Source: Nostocoides sp. (GTDB lineage: Bacteria > Actinomycetota > Actinomycetes > Actinomycetales > Dermatophilaceae). Taken from it: DNA of 64,000 nucleotides. Of this stretch, positions 52,491 through 61,131 are shown in pieces. The stretch covers positions 434,001 to 498,000 of the forward strand of contig JADJVJ010000006.1 in NCBI GenBank assembly GCA_016716625.1, written 5' to 3'. The translations under genes were made by a program, and so were the position numbers. How positions within the stretch are numbered: the stretch's first letter is position 1; every line of letters starts with the position of its first letter. The notes below the pieces were generated by a model that was given only the letters and a program-made list of their open reading frames with translations, was not told the origin of the DNA and made no database searches.

Positions 52491-52713
52491 TCACTGAGGC
52501 AGCAGCACGTGGTCGATGAGGTACACCGTGGCGTTGGCGGTCTGGACGTTGCCGCACACCGTCGATGACCACGGAGCCGACCGCGAGCACGGGCGAGGCC
52601 GCGGGAGCCACCGCGGCGGCCACAAGGTGCCCCAACGCCATACCGAGGAGCGCCGACAGCGTTCCCGCGATGCCGTAGGGCACTCGTGAGCGCCGCGATG
52701 ACCCCGCGGTCAT
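52491..52713 (-). pseudogene. Fusion remnant: start of a molybdopterin-dependent oxidoreductase joined to the end of a fasciclin-domain gene
   Basis: From the ATG at 52713 the first 47 residues read V-P-Y-G-I-A-G-T-L-S-A-L-L-G and A-S-P-V-L-A-V-G-S-V-V-I-D, the first membrane helix of the actinobacterial molybdopterin-dependent oxidoreductase family. Past that, at about 52566, the good frame shifts: one base off, the sequence down to a TGA at 52491 reads V-C-G-N-V-Q-T-A-N-A-T-V-Y-L-I-D, the typical end of a fasciclin domain. Both gene bodies are absent. In other actinobacteria these two genes lie next to sigK/rskA, so a deletion has fused their ends. The ATG overlaps the upstream gene by ATGA. 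Confidence 0.7.
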
Positions 52714-53153
52714 GCCGGCCCTACCGCCGAGGGCCAGGTCACCGAAACAACCTCTCCCGCAACCACGCTGACCTCGAGGACCTCGCTGACCTCGCCACCG
52801 TCGGGCAGGTGGGAGTGGGAATGGGCGTGCTCATGCGACGGCCCATGGCTCGCGTGCGGGCCGTGGGCGTGCTCCTCGAGCAGCCAGAGTCGGTACCGAC
52901 CCGAGGGCACGCCGCTGATGACCGCGCAGGTCAACGCCCCACCGCTGGGCAGCGGACGATCGAGCACCATGACGTGCGCCGACCCTTCGATACCTCGGGC
53001 GTACGCCAGCTCCCGCCCCCGCAATGTCGCCGGCATGATGACGATCACGGCACCACGGTCCCCACCGATGTCCACGAGCACCGGGCCTTGGGCGGCATAC
53101 GGGTTCTCCGGATCCTGCGAGAGCGTCGACGCGGCGGTGAGCACGCGGCTCAT
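52710..53153 (-). CDS. Hypothetical protein with histidine-rich loop
   Basis: 147 residues. A beta-rich protein (AVIVIMPATLRGREL, SGRYRLWLLEEHAHGPH) with a run of eight or more histidines between residues about 95 and 120 (H-A-H-G-P-H-A-S-H-G-P-S-H-E-H-A-H-S-H-S-H), a metal-binding-like loop. No family recognised. Overlaps both neighbours by 4 nt (ATGA), so co-translated with the DUF4331 protein. Confidence 0.6.
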   Translation of the reverse strand: MSRVLTAASTLSQDPENPYAAQGPVLVDIGGDRGAVIVIMPATLRGRELAYARGIEGSAHVMVLDRPLPSGGALTCAVISGVPSGRYRLWLLEEHAHGPHASHGPSHEHAHSHSHLPDGGEVSEVLEVSVVAGEVVSVTWPSAVGPA

Positions 53154-54529
53154 GACTGCACCGAGCCCGTGCCGGCCTGATAACCGCCTGCGGGCTCGCC
53201 GAGGTACGGGAAGACGTCGAGATAGGGCGAGTGCGTGTTGGACGTGCCGTCGGTGATCGCCGAGGTCGCCGCGTCAGGCGTGAAACTTGGATCGACCAGC
53301 GGCAGCGTCAGACCAGCGACCGCCCGCAGTTCGACCGTGGTGACGTCGTCGAAGACGCGTCGACCGTTGGGGAAACCCGCCGGGTCTCCGGCGACCAGCC
53401 CGAGCGGATTCGGGCTCGCCGACGGCGGCACGGCCACGTTGAGTCGCAGCAGGTCCGCCTGCACCGGACCGGTGTAGTTCTGGAAGCCCGGAACAACACC
53501 TGCGGGAATCCCGGTCATGAGGATCGCGAGGAGGTCCGCCCGGTCCTTGGTGTAGGCCGACAGGTTGGGGAAAACCCCCGGATAGAGAACCGGCAGGAGT
53601 TTGGCCAGTTCGGGCTGGGCAACATAGCGCGCGAACTGGGCGTCGTCCTCGGGCTCGGTGACGTTCCACCGGTCCTTGACGGCCATGGGCACGATGACCT
53701 CGTTGAAGAGCGGGTTCCCGAGCCGCGACACCGGGAGGAAGGGTCCGATCTCGCTCGGGTTACCGCTCTCGGTGTTCCGCACGGTCACCGCGCGGCGGCT
53801 CGCGCTTGCGTACACACCGATGACGGCCTTGGGATCCATCGGATCCGTCGGCCGGACGCCGCCCGCGGTCAGGTCCGTGATCGGCACCTGGAGGGCGATG
53901 GAGTGCACGTTGAGCCCCTGGGTGCCATTGACCCCGGCAGTGGCCACCAACGGGAGCAAGTGCGCGGGGTTAAACGGGCGAAGTGCGCCGAGGTCGAAGA
54001 TCGAACCCAGGTCGACGAAGAATCCCTCGGCGCGTTGCCCGGCGAAGACCTTGCGGTTGCCCGGCAACGTGTGGATCGCCTGCTTGGCGAGCTCCGGGTA
54101 GTTCGGGGTGCTGCGCACGCCCACGTTGACCGGCGGGACGGCCAGACTGGTCGCGAGCACCTCACGGCGCCCGCCGCGGGTGATCCGGGTGACCGAGTAG
54201 AACTGGGGCCGGTTCCACGCCGGGTCGCTGATCGAGGTGATCGGCCCGGTGTTGTAGAGGAACGTCTCCTTGTTGCGGATCCTCGTGGTGAACCGGAAGC
54301 GGTAGGTCACATCATCTCGGGCATCGCCGGAGTTGCTGATGTGAATGTCGTAGGCGACCTCGTCGGCGAACTCGTAGAAGTTCGGTCCACCCTGCGGGCT
54401 CTGGAACGGCAAGAAGTTCGCGATGAGGGTGACGGTGTCCGGCCGGTCGGGGCTGACGAAGGCGTAGACGTCGGTGTTGTCCGCCGCCGGGTCTTTGGAG
54501 ATTTCAGGTGCTTCCCGATGCGATGACAT
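53150..54529 (-). CDS. DUF4331 protein
   Basis: 459 residues. Starts with S-S-H-R-E-A-P and continues D-N-T-D-V-Y-A-F-V-S-P-D-R-P-D, the signature of DUF4331, a family often in SigK- or SigE-type regulons with an unsettled role; further motifs RNKETFLYNTGP and NVHSIALQVPITDL. No signal peptide, although relatives are often exported. ATG at 54529. Second gene of the operon after the Tat peptide gene (3 bp gap). Confidence 0.85.
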   Translation of the reverse strand: MSSHREAPEISKDPAADNTDVYAFVSPDRPDTVTLIANFLPFQSPQGGPNFYEFADEVAYDIHISNSGDARDDVTYRFRFTTRIRNKETFLYNTGPITSISDPAWNRPQFYSVTRITRGGRREVLATSLAVPPVNVGVRSTPNYPELAKQAIHTLPGNRKVFAGQRAEGFFVDLGSIFDLGALRPFNPAHLLPLVATAGVNGTQGLNVHSIALQVPITDLTAGGVRPTDPMDPKAVIGVYASASRRAVTVRNTESGNPSEIGPFLPVSRLGNPLFNEVIVPMAVKDRWNVTEPEDDAQFARYVAQPELAKLLPVLYPGVFPNLSAYTKDRADLLAILMTGIPAGVVPGFQNYTGPVQADLLRLNVAVPPSASPNPLGLVAGDPAGFPNGRRVFDDVTTVELRAVAGLTLPLVDPSFTPDAATSAITDGTSNTHSPYLDVFPYLGEPAGGYQAGTGSVQS

Positions 54530-54532
54530 GGA

Positions 54533-54805
54533 TCAGCCTTTCGAGGCGCGGTCGACGATGGTGGTGACGAAGCGGGAGTCGTGGAGGACTCGGGCGCGTT
54601 CGTCCGCGAGCAGGATGACCTTGCCTCGGCGGACGTGGGGGATGTAGACGACGAGAGGCCCCGAGGTAACGGGCATGGGGTCACCACCCCAGTCCTCGGC
54701 TCCCTCGAGTGCGGCCGCGAAGGCCGGCTCGGCGAAGAGAGCGGTGAGGCTCACGGCGGCAACTCCACTCGCGGCGAGGATCCCGCGACGGGACGGATCT
54801 GGCAT
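54533..54805 (-). CDS. Small Tat-exported protein, first gene of the SigK-type operon
   Basis: 90 residues. Twin-arginine signal S-R-R-G-I-L-A-A-S-G with a hydrophobic stretch ending A-F-A-A, then a short charged domain. ATG at 54805 with GGAGG 6 nt upstream; a longer frame to 55003 lies in the promoter region. No family recognised. Transcribed from the SigK-type promoter at 54856-54882. Confidence 0.65.
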   Translation of the reverse strand: MPDPSRRGILAASGVAAVSLTALFAEPAFAAALEGAEDWGGDPMPVTSGPLVVYIPHVRRGKVILLADERARVLHDSRFVTTIVDRASKG

Positions 54806-54855
54806 GACTGACCTCCGGAAAGTCGGGCGATGATGCGGGCGGCTACCCAACAGGC

Positions 54856-54882
54856 ATTCGGGGCCACGTCCCCCCCGGATTG
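54856..54882 (-). promoter_or_regulatory. SigK-type promoter for the DUF4331 operon
   Basis: On the minus strand CAATCC (54882-54877) and CCGAAT (54861-54856), spaced 15 bp, match the mycobacterial SigK consensus CCATCC/CCGAAT with one mismatch in the -35. It points to the operon that starts with the Tat peptide gene. Confidence 0.65.
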
Positions 54883-54916
54883 GTCGAGATGAGCAGAGGT
54901 TTTCTTCGGCGCGCAC

Positions 54917-54943
54917 CCATCCGCGCCGGCCGCCGCGCCGAAT
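54917..54943 (+). promoter_or_regulatory. SigK-type promoter for sigK-rskA
   Basis: CCATCC (54917-54922) and CCGAAT (54938-54943) spaced 15 bp, an exact match to the mycobacterial SigK hexamers, upstream of the sigK ATG at 55002. Indicates autoregulation. Confidence 0.72.
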
Positions 54944-55001
54944 ACCGAGTGATGAGCGCTCACCGCACCGGTATCGACCCGGCGATGCAAGGATGGCAAC
55001 C

Positions 55002-55601
55002 ATGACTGGTCACCGTGGGGTGCCGCCGGTCCCGACCGGCGTCGGCCCCGAGGCCAACTCGTACGGCGACCCGGCTCGGCGGCTCGTCGAGTTGACCGCC
55101 GCAGGGGACGACCAGGCTTTCGCGGAGCTCTACGATCTGACCGCACGGCGGGTCCACTCGGTGGTGCTGCGCGTCCTCCAGGACCACGCCATGGCCGAAG
55201 AAGTCACCCAGGAGGTGTTCTTGGAGATCTGGCGAACCGCGGCCCGGTTCGATCCGGAGCGTGGGCGCGCCCTGACCTGGATCCTCACGGTGGCGCACCG
55301 ACGCGCGGTCGACCGGGTCCGTTCGGTGGCGGCCGCTCGCCGCAGGGAGGCGACCTATCAGGTCGACATCCCGTATGACGTCACCGTCGAGCGCGTGGAG
55401 GAGGCCGAGCGCGCCACGCTGGTGCGCCGAGCGTTGGCCTCACTGAGCGATGTGCAGCGGGGTGCTCTGGAACTTGCCTACTTCGGCGGGCACACCCACG
55501 CCGAGGTGGCCGAGCTGCTAGGGCTTCCCCTGGGCACCGCCAAGACCCGAATCCGCGACGGGATGAATACCTTGCGACTCGCGGTGGGAGGCCAGACATG
55601 A
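55002..55601 (+). CDS. sigK: ECF sigma factor SigK
   Basis: 199 residues. Region 2 with DDQAFAELYDLTARRVHSVVLRVLQDHAMAEEVTQEVFLEIW and RGRALTWILTVAHRRAVDRVR, region 4 with LSDVQRGALELAYFGGHTHAEVAELLGLPLGTAKTRIRDGM. Adjacent RskA-type anti-sigma, SigK-type promoters and a DUF4331 gene identify it as SigK. ATG at 55002 has AAGGA 8 nt upstream; an ATG 9 bases before overlaps that site. The stop overlaps rskA (ATGA). Confidence 0.9.
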   Translation: MTGHRGVPPVPTGVGPEANSYGDPARRLVELTAAGDDQAFAELYDLTARRVHSVVLRVLQDHAMAEEVTQEVFLEIWRTAARFDPERGRALTWILTVAHRRAVDRVRSVAAARRREATYQVDIPYDVTVERVEEAERATLVRRALASLSDVQRGALELAYFGGHTHAEVAELLGLPLGTAKTRIRDGMNTLRLAVGGQT

Positions 55602-56398
55602 GCGACCAGCACACGGCCTGCGAGCATCACGACCTCGCCGCGGCCTATGCCCTCGACGCAGTCTCAGACTCGGAGCGTCTCAGTTTCGAAGCACATCTCA
55701 TCCACTGTCCGACGTGCCAACGGGAGGTTGCCGCCATGCGAGAGATCGCCTCGGATCTCGACCTCGCCCAGCCGGAGTTCGACGAATCCGAGTTCGCCCC
55801 GCTTCCGCGGATCCGGGAGTCCCTGCTCGCCGTGGTCCGCTCGACACCGCAGGAGGGCGAGGGCGCGGGAGCGATCACGCAGACGACGGCGACCCCGGGG
55901 ACCTACGACGACCTTGCCACGCGTCGGGAGCGGCGGGAGCGGCGGGCGCAACGCGCCGCTCGCTCACCCTGGTCGCGGCGACCCTTGCTCGTGGCCGCCG
56001 CCGTGGCAGCCCTGCTCACCGGTGGTGGGCTGGCGGTGTGGCAACCGTGGGCACCGTCACCGGCCGAGCGGGTCGTGGCCGCCGCGGACGCGCGAACCTA
56101 CCAAGGCACGGCCGGCGCAGTGACCGCCAAGATCGTCCGGTCCACTTCTTCCGACGCCATCGCCGTCACCGAGGCGAAACTGCCGGTGCTGCCATCGGGT
56201 CGGGCCTATCAGGCGTGGTTCATCGACGCATCGGGACGTCCGGTGTCCGCCGGAATGGTCCCCGATCCCACCTTCGCCGACCCTTTGTTGCTCCCGGGTT
56301 CGGCCACGGGAGTCACCGCGGTGGCCTTCTCCATCGAACCAGCGGGCGGGTCCGCCCAGCCCACGACGACGCCCGTGCTCGCGATCCCGCTGACCTAG
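55598..56398 (+). CDS. rskA: Anti-sigma-K factor RskA
   Basis: 266 residues. N-terminal anti-sigma domain with YALDAVSDSERLSFEAHLIHCPTCQREV (H-x3-C-x2-C), one membrane helix (about 128-148), and an extracytoplasmic RskA domain with GRAYQAWFIDASGRPVSAG. Holds SigK at the membrane until processed. ATG at 55598 overlaps the sigK stop. Ends 11 bp before the convergent phhA gene. Confidence 0.88.
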   Translation: MSDQHTACEHHDLAAAYALDAVSDSERLSFEAHLIHCPTCQREVAAMREIASDLDLAQPEFDESEFAPLPRIRESLLAVVRSTPQEGEGAGAITQTTATPGTYDDLATRRERRERRAQRAARSPWSRRPLLVAAAVAALLTGGGLAVWQPWAPSPAERVVAAADARTYQGTAGAVTAKIVRSTSSDAIAVTEAKLPVLPSGRAYQAWFIDASGRPVSAGMVPDPTFADPLLLPGSATGVTAVAFSIEPAGGSAQPTTTPVLAIPLT

Positions 56399-56408
56399 CG
56401 GGGGTCGG

Positions 56409-57311
56409 TCAGGCGGGCTGCAGGGTGCGTGCCTGCTCCCGTAGCCGTGCACAGAGGTCGTCATCGGCGGTCTCGAAAAAGGTCCCGACGACACCCTCGA
56501 GGTGGTCCAGGGACTCGGCCGCGAAGAGCACCGGCTGGTAGACGGTGATGTCGTAGTTGAGGGTGCCCATGTCCGCAATGTCGAGGCTGCGGATCTGCAT
56601 GGTGCGGAAGGCGTCCATCTCCCCGAAGCTGCTGAGGATTCCCGCGCCGTAGGCCTTGAGCTCCCCGGCCTCGCGAATGACCCCGAACTCGAGGGAGAAC
56701 CAGAAGACGTCGGCGACGAACTTGGCGGCCTCGTCGGTCTGCATACGGGTCAGCGCCGCACCCGCGGCCTCGGTGAGCCGGGCGAACCGGGGCGAGGCGA
56801 GTTGGTTGGCGTGCCCGATGACCTCGTGGATGATGTCCGGTTCTGGGGTGTAGAGCGGCTGGCTCGGGTGCCGCAGGTACTGGGTGGAGTGGAAGGTCCG
56901 GCGAGCGAGGTCGCCATAGAACTCCCGAAGCCCGACCAGACCCGGCGCGCACGTGTAGGACCATCCGGTGAGCGGCTGCAGGAGCGCGGTGACCTCGGTG
57001 AGTTGCGGGACGTGGCCGCTCGGCAGGGCGAGGGCATCCTTGGCGGCGAGGTACTCCGAGTGCGCGTAGAGCTCGTGCTTGGGCACGAGCCGTTCGCTGA
57101 CCAAGGCCCAGATGCCGTGTTCCTCGGCCGTGTAGTCGATGATCGGCGGCGGCGTGCCCGGGGTGTGAGCCAGGGCGGCCGCGGCGATCTCCCCACGCCG
57201 AGCCAGGTATGTCGCGTCGTTGAGTCCCGGGTGATCGGCGCCGAGGTGCACCCGCACCTGACCGTCGGCGTCCTGTGTCACCGCTGCGTAAAGCTGTCCT
57301 TCGTCGAACAT
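56409..57311 (-). CDS. phhA: Phenylalanine 4-monooxygenase
   Basis: 300 residues. Pterin-dependent aromatic amino acid hydroxylase: iron ligands in DIIHEVIGHANQLASPRFARL (H-x-x-x-x-H) and E in FWFSLEFGVIREAGELKAYGAGILSSFGE. Converts phenylalanine to tyrosine. ATG at 57311 has GAGGAGG 8 nt upstream; the longer frame to 57431 is not used. Divergent from acs with a 311-bp gap. Confidence 0.92.
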   Translation of the reverse strand: MFDEGQLYAAVTQDADGQVRVHLGADHPGLNDATYLARRGEIAAAALAHTPGTPPPIIDYTAEEHGIWALVSERLVPKHELYAHSEYLAAKDALALPSGHVPQLTEVTALLQPLTGWSYTCAPGLVGLREFYGDLARRTFHSTQYLRHPSQPLYTPEPDIIHEVIGHANQLASPRFARLTEAAGAALTRMQTDEAAKFVADVFWFSLEFGVIREAGELKAYGAGILSSFGEMDAFRTMQIRSLDIADMGTLNYDITVYQPVLFAAESLDHLEGVVGTFFETADDDLCARLREQARTLQPA

Positions 57312-57622
57312 CACGCCCACCTCCTCGTGGTCCGGCCGCCGCGCGGGCGCGGACTGGCGTTGAACACAGGATCCATGGTGAGAGGGCCCACGTCGACCAA
57401 TCCGCCCGCCCATGGTCAACGCGACCAGCATTTCGCCACCGAGCCTCGCGAAAGTCGATACACATTGTCCAGGATCGTCGATGGGCCGATTCGGCCGTCA
57501 CCGAGTCCGCTCGGCGCACTCGGTGGCGCGCTGGGCGGCATACACCGACCTCATCCGTTGCGGAGCGCAGCGCGGACCGGTTGGCTAGGGACAACCGCAA
57601 CCGAGCCACGAGGAGCACCGAC
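57312..57622. other. Divergent intergenic region phhA / acs with an interrupted palindrome
   Basis: 311 bp without a coding region. It holds CACCGAGT (57499-57506) and ACTCGGTG (57518-57525), a perfect 8-bp inverted repeat around 11 bp, in operator or hairpin position about 100 bp before the acs start, and one copy of the genome word at 57536. No clear promoter hexamers. Confidence 0.4.
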
Positions 57623-59596
57623 GTGACCGACGACAGCCTGTCCAGCCACATCGACGAGATGGACCTCTCCCCGAGCCCCGAGCTCGCCGCCGCGGCCAAC
57701 GGGACCGCGCAGATGTACGCCGCGGCCGCGGCCGACCACGAAGGCTTCTGGGCCGAGCAGGCACGCTCCCGGATCTCGTGGGCCACGGACTTCGAGCAGA
57801 CTCTGGACTGGAGTGGCGCGCCGTTCGCGAAGTGGTTCGTCGGGGGCGAACTCAACGCGGCCTACAACTGCGTCGACCGGCACGTCGAGGCCGGGTTGGG
57901 GGATCGGGTCGCGATCCACTTCGAAGGCGAGCGCGGGGACACCCGGACGATCACCTACGCCGACCTGCTCCGTGAGGTGTGCAAGACCGCCAACGCCCTG
58001 GGCGAGCTCGGCGTGGGCAAGGGCGACACGGTCGCCATCTACATGCCGATGATCCCCGAGACGGTCTTCACCATGCTCGCCTGCGCGCGGATCGGGGCCC
58101 CGCACTCGGTCATCTTCGGCGGGTTCTCGGCCGAGGCGCTGCACACCCGGATCGACGACGCCGACGCCAAACTCGTGGTGACCACCGACGGGCAGTTCCG
58201 CCGCGGCAAGCCCGCCCCGCTCAAGGCCGCCGTCGACGAGGCCCTGGAGAACCCGAGCAACGTCGCGCACGTCCTGGTCGTCCGGCGCACGGAGAGCGAG
58301 GTGGCGTGGCACGAGGGACGCGACGTGTGGTGGCACGACGTCCAGCCGCGGCAGAGCGAGACGCATGAGGCTCAGCCGCACGACTCCGAGCACCCGCTCT
58401 TCATCCTCTACACCTCGGGCACGACCGGGAAGCCCAAGGGCATCTTCCACACCACTGGTGGCTACCTCACCCAGGCGGCCTACACGAACGCCGTCGTCCA
58501 CGACCTGCACCCGGAGAGTGACGTCTACTGGTGCACTGCCGACGTCGGTTGGGTCACCGGGCACTCCTACATCGTCTACGGCCCGCTCGCCAACGGTGGC
58601 ACCCAGGTCATGTATGAGGGCACCCCGGATACCCCGCATCAGGGCCGGTGGTGGGAGATCATCGAGAAGTATGGCGTGACGATCCTCTACACCGCACCGA
58701 CCGCGATCCGGACCTTCATGAAGTGGGGGCACGACATCCCGGACAAGTTCGACCTGTCCTCGGTGCGCGTCCTGGGGTCGGTTGGCGAACCGATCAATCC
58801 CGAGGCCTGGCTCTGGTACCGCAAATACATCGGCGGGGACCGCGCCCCGATTGTCGACACCTGGTGGCAGACGGAGACCGGCGGCATCATGATCTCGCCA
58901 CTGCCGGGCGTGACCACCCTCGAGCCGGGGTCGGCGCAGCGCCCCATCCCCGGCATCTCGGCGGAGATCCTCGACGACGAAGGCAAGCCGTTCACCGAGC
59001 CGGAGAAGGTCGGCTACCTCGTCCTCACCAAGCCCTGGCCGGCGATGCTCCGTGGCATCTGGGGTGACCCGGAGCGTTACCGGGACACCTACTGGAGCCG
59101 GTTCGGGCCGGCGTACTACTTCGCCGGTGACGGCGCGAAGTATGACGCCAAGGGCAACATCTGGCTCCTCGGCCGGGTGGACGACGTCATGAACGTCTCC
59201 GGCCATCGGCTCTCCACCGCCGAGATCGAGTCGGCACTCGTGTCCCATCACGCGGTCGCCGAGGCGGCCGTCGTCGGGGCCTCGGACGAGACCACCGGTC
59301 AGGCGGTCTGCGCGTTCGTCATCCTGCGGGCCGAGGCCGCCGACGAGGCCGCCGCCGATGAGAGCGCGATGATCCAGGAGCTCCGCAACCACGTGGCCAA
59401 GGAGATCGGTCCCATCGCCAAGCCGCGCTCGATCATGATCGTGCCGGAGCTGCCCAAGACCCGTTCCGGCAAGATCATGCGTCGCCTACTCAAGGACGTC
59501 GCCGAGGGCCGGGACATCGGGGATGCGACCACGCTGGCCGACTCCTCGGTCATGGCGGTCATCGCCAAGGGGATGTCCAGCGGGTCGGACGGCTGA
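57623..59596 (+). CDS. acs: Acetyl-CoA synthetase (AMP-forming)
   Basis: 657 residues. Adenylation motifs: YTSGTTGKPKG (P-loop), WTADVGWVTGHSYIVYGPL as WCTADVGWVTGHSY, DTWWQTETGG, YFAGDGAKYD, and the C-terminal lysine in KTRSGKIMRRLLKDVA that is acetylated in regulated Acs enzymes. Activates acetate to acetyl-CoA, consistent with the acetate-type symporters nearby. GTG at 57623 with AGGAG 7 nt upstream. Confidence 0.94.
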   Translation: MTDDSLSSHIDEMDLSPSPELAAAANGTAQMYAAAAADHEGFWAEQARSRISWATDFEQTLDWSGAPFAKWFVGGELNAAYNCVDRHVEAGLGDRVAIHFEGERGDTRTITYADLLREVCKTANALGELGVGKGDTVAIYMPMIPETVFTMLACARIGAPHSVIFGGFSAEALHTRIDDADAKLVVTTDGQFRRGKPAPLKAAVDEALENPSNVAHVLVVRRTESEVAWHEGRDVWWHDVQPRQSETHEAQPHDSEHPLFILYTSGTTGKPKGIFHTTGGYLTQAAYTNAVVHDLHPESDVYWCTADVGWVTGHSYIVYGPLANGGTQVMYEGTPDTPHQGRWWEIIEKYGVTILYTAPTAIRTFMKWGHDIPDKFDLSSVRVLGSVGEPINPEAWLWYRKYIGGDRAPIVDTWWQTETGGIMISPLPGVTTLEPGSAQRPIPGISAEILDDEGKPFTEPEKVGYLVLTKPWPAMLRGIWGDPERYRDTYWSRFGPAYYFAGDGAKYDAKGNIWLLGRVDDVMNVSGHRLSTAEIESALVSHHAVAEAAVVGASDETTGQAVCAFVILRAEAADEAAADESAMIQELRNHVAKEIGPIAKPRSIMIVPELPKTRSGKIMRRLLKDVAEGRDIGDATTLADSSVMAVIAKGMSSGSDG

Positions 59597-59737
59597 CGGT
59601 CGCATTCCACAGAGGCGTGCGGAGGGGCAGGTGTCGGCCTACGCACGCACCGGTAGGGTAGGAGGACAGGGAGAGCCGGGAAGTCGGGTCGGCACCGAGC
59701 CATCGTGCTCGGATGGAAGCGACCCCGTGAGGCATCG

Positions 59738-61087
59738 ATGACCCCTGACCGACGGCCCGAAACTCCCCCCACTACGAACCGCGTGGGGCAGCGCTTCTTC
59801 ACGCGTCCCGAGTGGGCCGAGGTGCGCTTCGTCACGAACGCGTTGCGCACCGAGACCATCGGCGGGATCTTGCTCCTGGTCGCGTCGGCCCTGGCCCTGA
59901 TCTGGGCGAACTCGCCGTGGTCGGAGGCCTACTACGCGGTGCGTGACACCAAGGTCGGCACCCAGTGGGGTGACCTGCGACTCACCCTGGGACACTGGGC
60001 CGCGGACGGCATGCTCGCGATCTTCTTCTTCGTGGCCGGGCTAGAACTGAAACGGGAGTTCCTCGTCGGCGAACTCACTACCGTGCGGAAGGCCGCCGTG
60101 CCGGTCGTGGCAGCAGTTGGCGGCGTTCTCGTTCCGGCCGCGGTCTACGTGGCGGTCGTCGTGGGAATGGGCACCGACTCGGGAGCGCTGCGGGGGTGGG
60201 CGATCCCGGCCGCGACCGACATCGCCTTCGCGCTGGCCGTCCTCGCCGTCATCGGGTCGCATCTACCGTCGGCGTTGCGCTCCTTTCTGCTCACCTTGGC
60301 CGTTGTCGACGACCTCATTGCCATCACGATCATCGCGGTGTTCTATACCGCCGACTTCACCAGTAGGCCCTTGCTGCTTGCCCTGATCCCGCTCGCGATC
60401 TTCGCGGCCCTTGTCCAGCGCCGGATAACCCACTGGTGGCTCCTGCTGCCGCTGGCGGGCGCGACCTGGGCTCTCGTGCATGCCTCCGGAGTCCACGCGA
60501 CCGTGGCCGGGGTCCTGCTCGGCCTCGTGGTGCCGGTCACGCCGCGTGCACGCGTGCCGTCGGTCAGCACGCTGTCCCGGAAGACCGATGTGGCCCACCA
60601 CTTCGAGCATCTCGTGCGCCCTGTTTCGGCCGGCGTGGCGGTGCCTCTCTTCGCGTTCTTCGCCTCCGGAGTCACGGTCCTCGGGGGCGGGCTGGGGACA
60701 GCCTTGCGAGACCCGGTGGCGTGGGGTGTCATTCTCGGCCTGGTCATCGGCAAACTCCTCGGAGTTCTCGGGGCGACCTGGCTCGTGGCTCGGTTTACGC
60801 ACGCAGAACTCAGCGAAGACCTCACCTGGAGTGACGTCCTCGGGATGGCGCTGCTCACCGGAGTCGGCTTCACCGTGTCGCTCCTCGTCGGCGAACTCGC
60901 CTTCGGGGTCGGCTCCGAGCGTGACGATCACGTCAAGGTCGCCATCCTGTTGGGCTCTCTCATGGCCGCTTCGCTCGCAGCGACAGTTCTGCGGATCCGC
61001 AACTCCGCCTACCGGCGGATCGTGGAGGCCGAGACGCGCGATGACGACGGTGACGGCATACCCGACATCTACCTCGCACGGGATTGA
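59738..61087 (+). CDS. nhaA: Sodium/proton antiporter NhaA
   Basis: 449 residues, about 12 helices. Key motifs: FFFVAGLELKREFLVGEL, PAATDIAFALAVLAVIG and LTLAVVDDLIAITIIAVFY, the last with the paired Asp of the ion-binding site (Asp163-164 in E. coli). Exchanges sodium for protons for pH and salt homeostasis. ATG at 59738; a longer frame to 59705 lacks a site. Follows acs by 141 bp. Confidence 0.92.
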   Translation: MTPDRRPETPPTTNRVGQRFFTRPEWAEVRFVTNALRTETIGGILLLVASALALIWANSPWSEAYYAVRDTKVGTQWGDLRLTLGHWAADGMLAIFFFVAGLELKREFLVGELTTVRKAAVPVVAAVGGVLVPAAVYVAVVVGMGTDSGALRGWAIPAATDIAFALAVLAVIGSHLPSALRSFLLTLAVVDDLIAITIIAVFYTADFTSRPLLLALIPLAIFAALVQRRITHWWLLLPLAGATWALVHASGVHATVAGVLLGLVVPVTPRARVPSVSTLSRKTDVAHHFEHLVRPVSAGVAVPLFAFFASGVTVLGGGLGTALRDPVAWGVILGLVIGKLLGVLGATWLVARFTHAELSEDLTWSDVLGMALLTGVGFTVSLLVGELAFGVGSERDDHVKVAILLGSLMAASLAATVLRIRNSAYRRIVEAETRDDDGDGIPDIYLARD

Positions 61088-61131
61088 CCAGACGAAGACG
61101 CCAGGTCCGCTGGAGGACCGACCGGCCTCGC

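Noticed and set aside
52486..52713. 75-residue frame as a functional small gene
   Set aside because: The first part matches a much longer membrane oxidoreductase and the second part is the wrong frame of a fasciclin end; a remnant explains it better.
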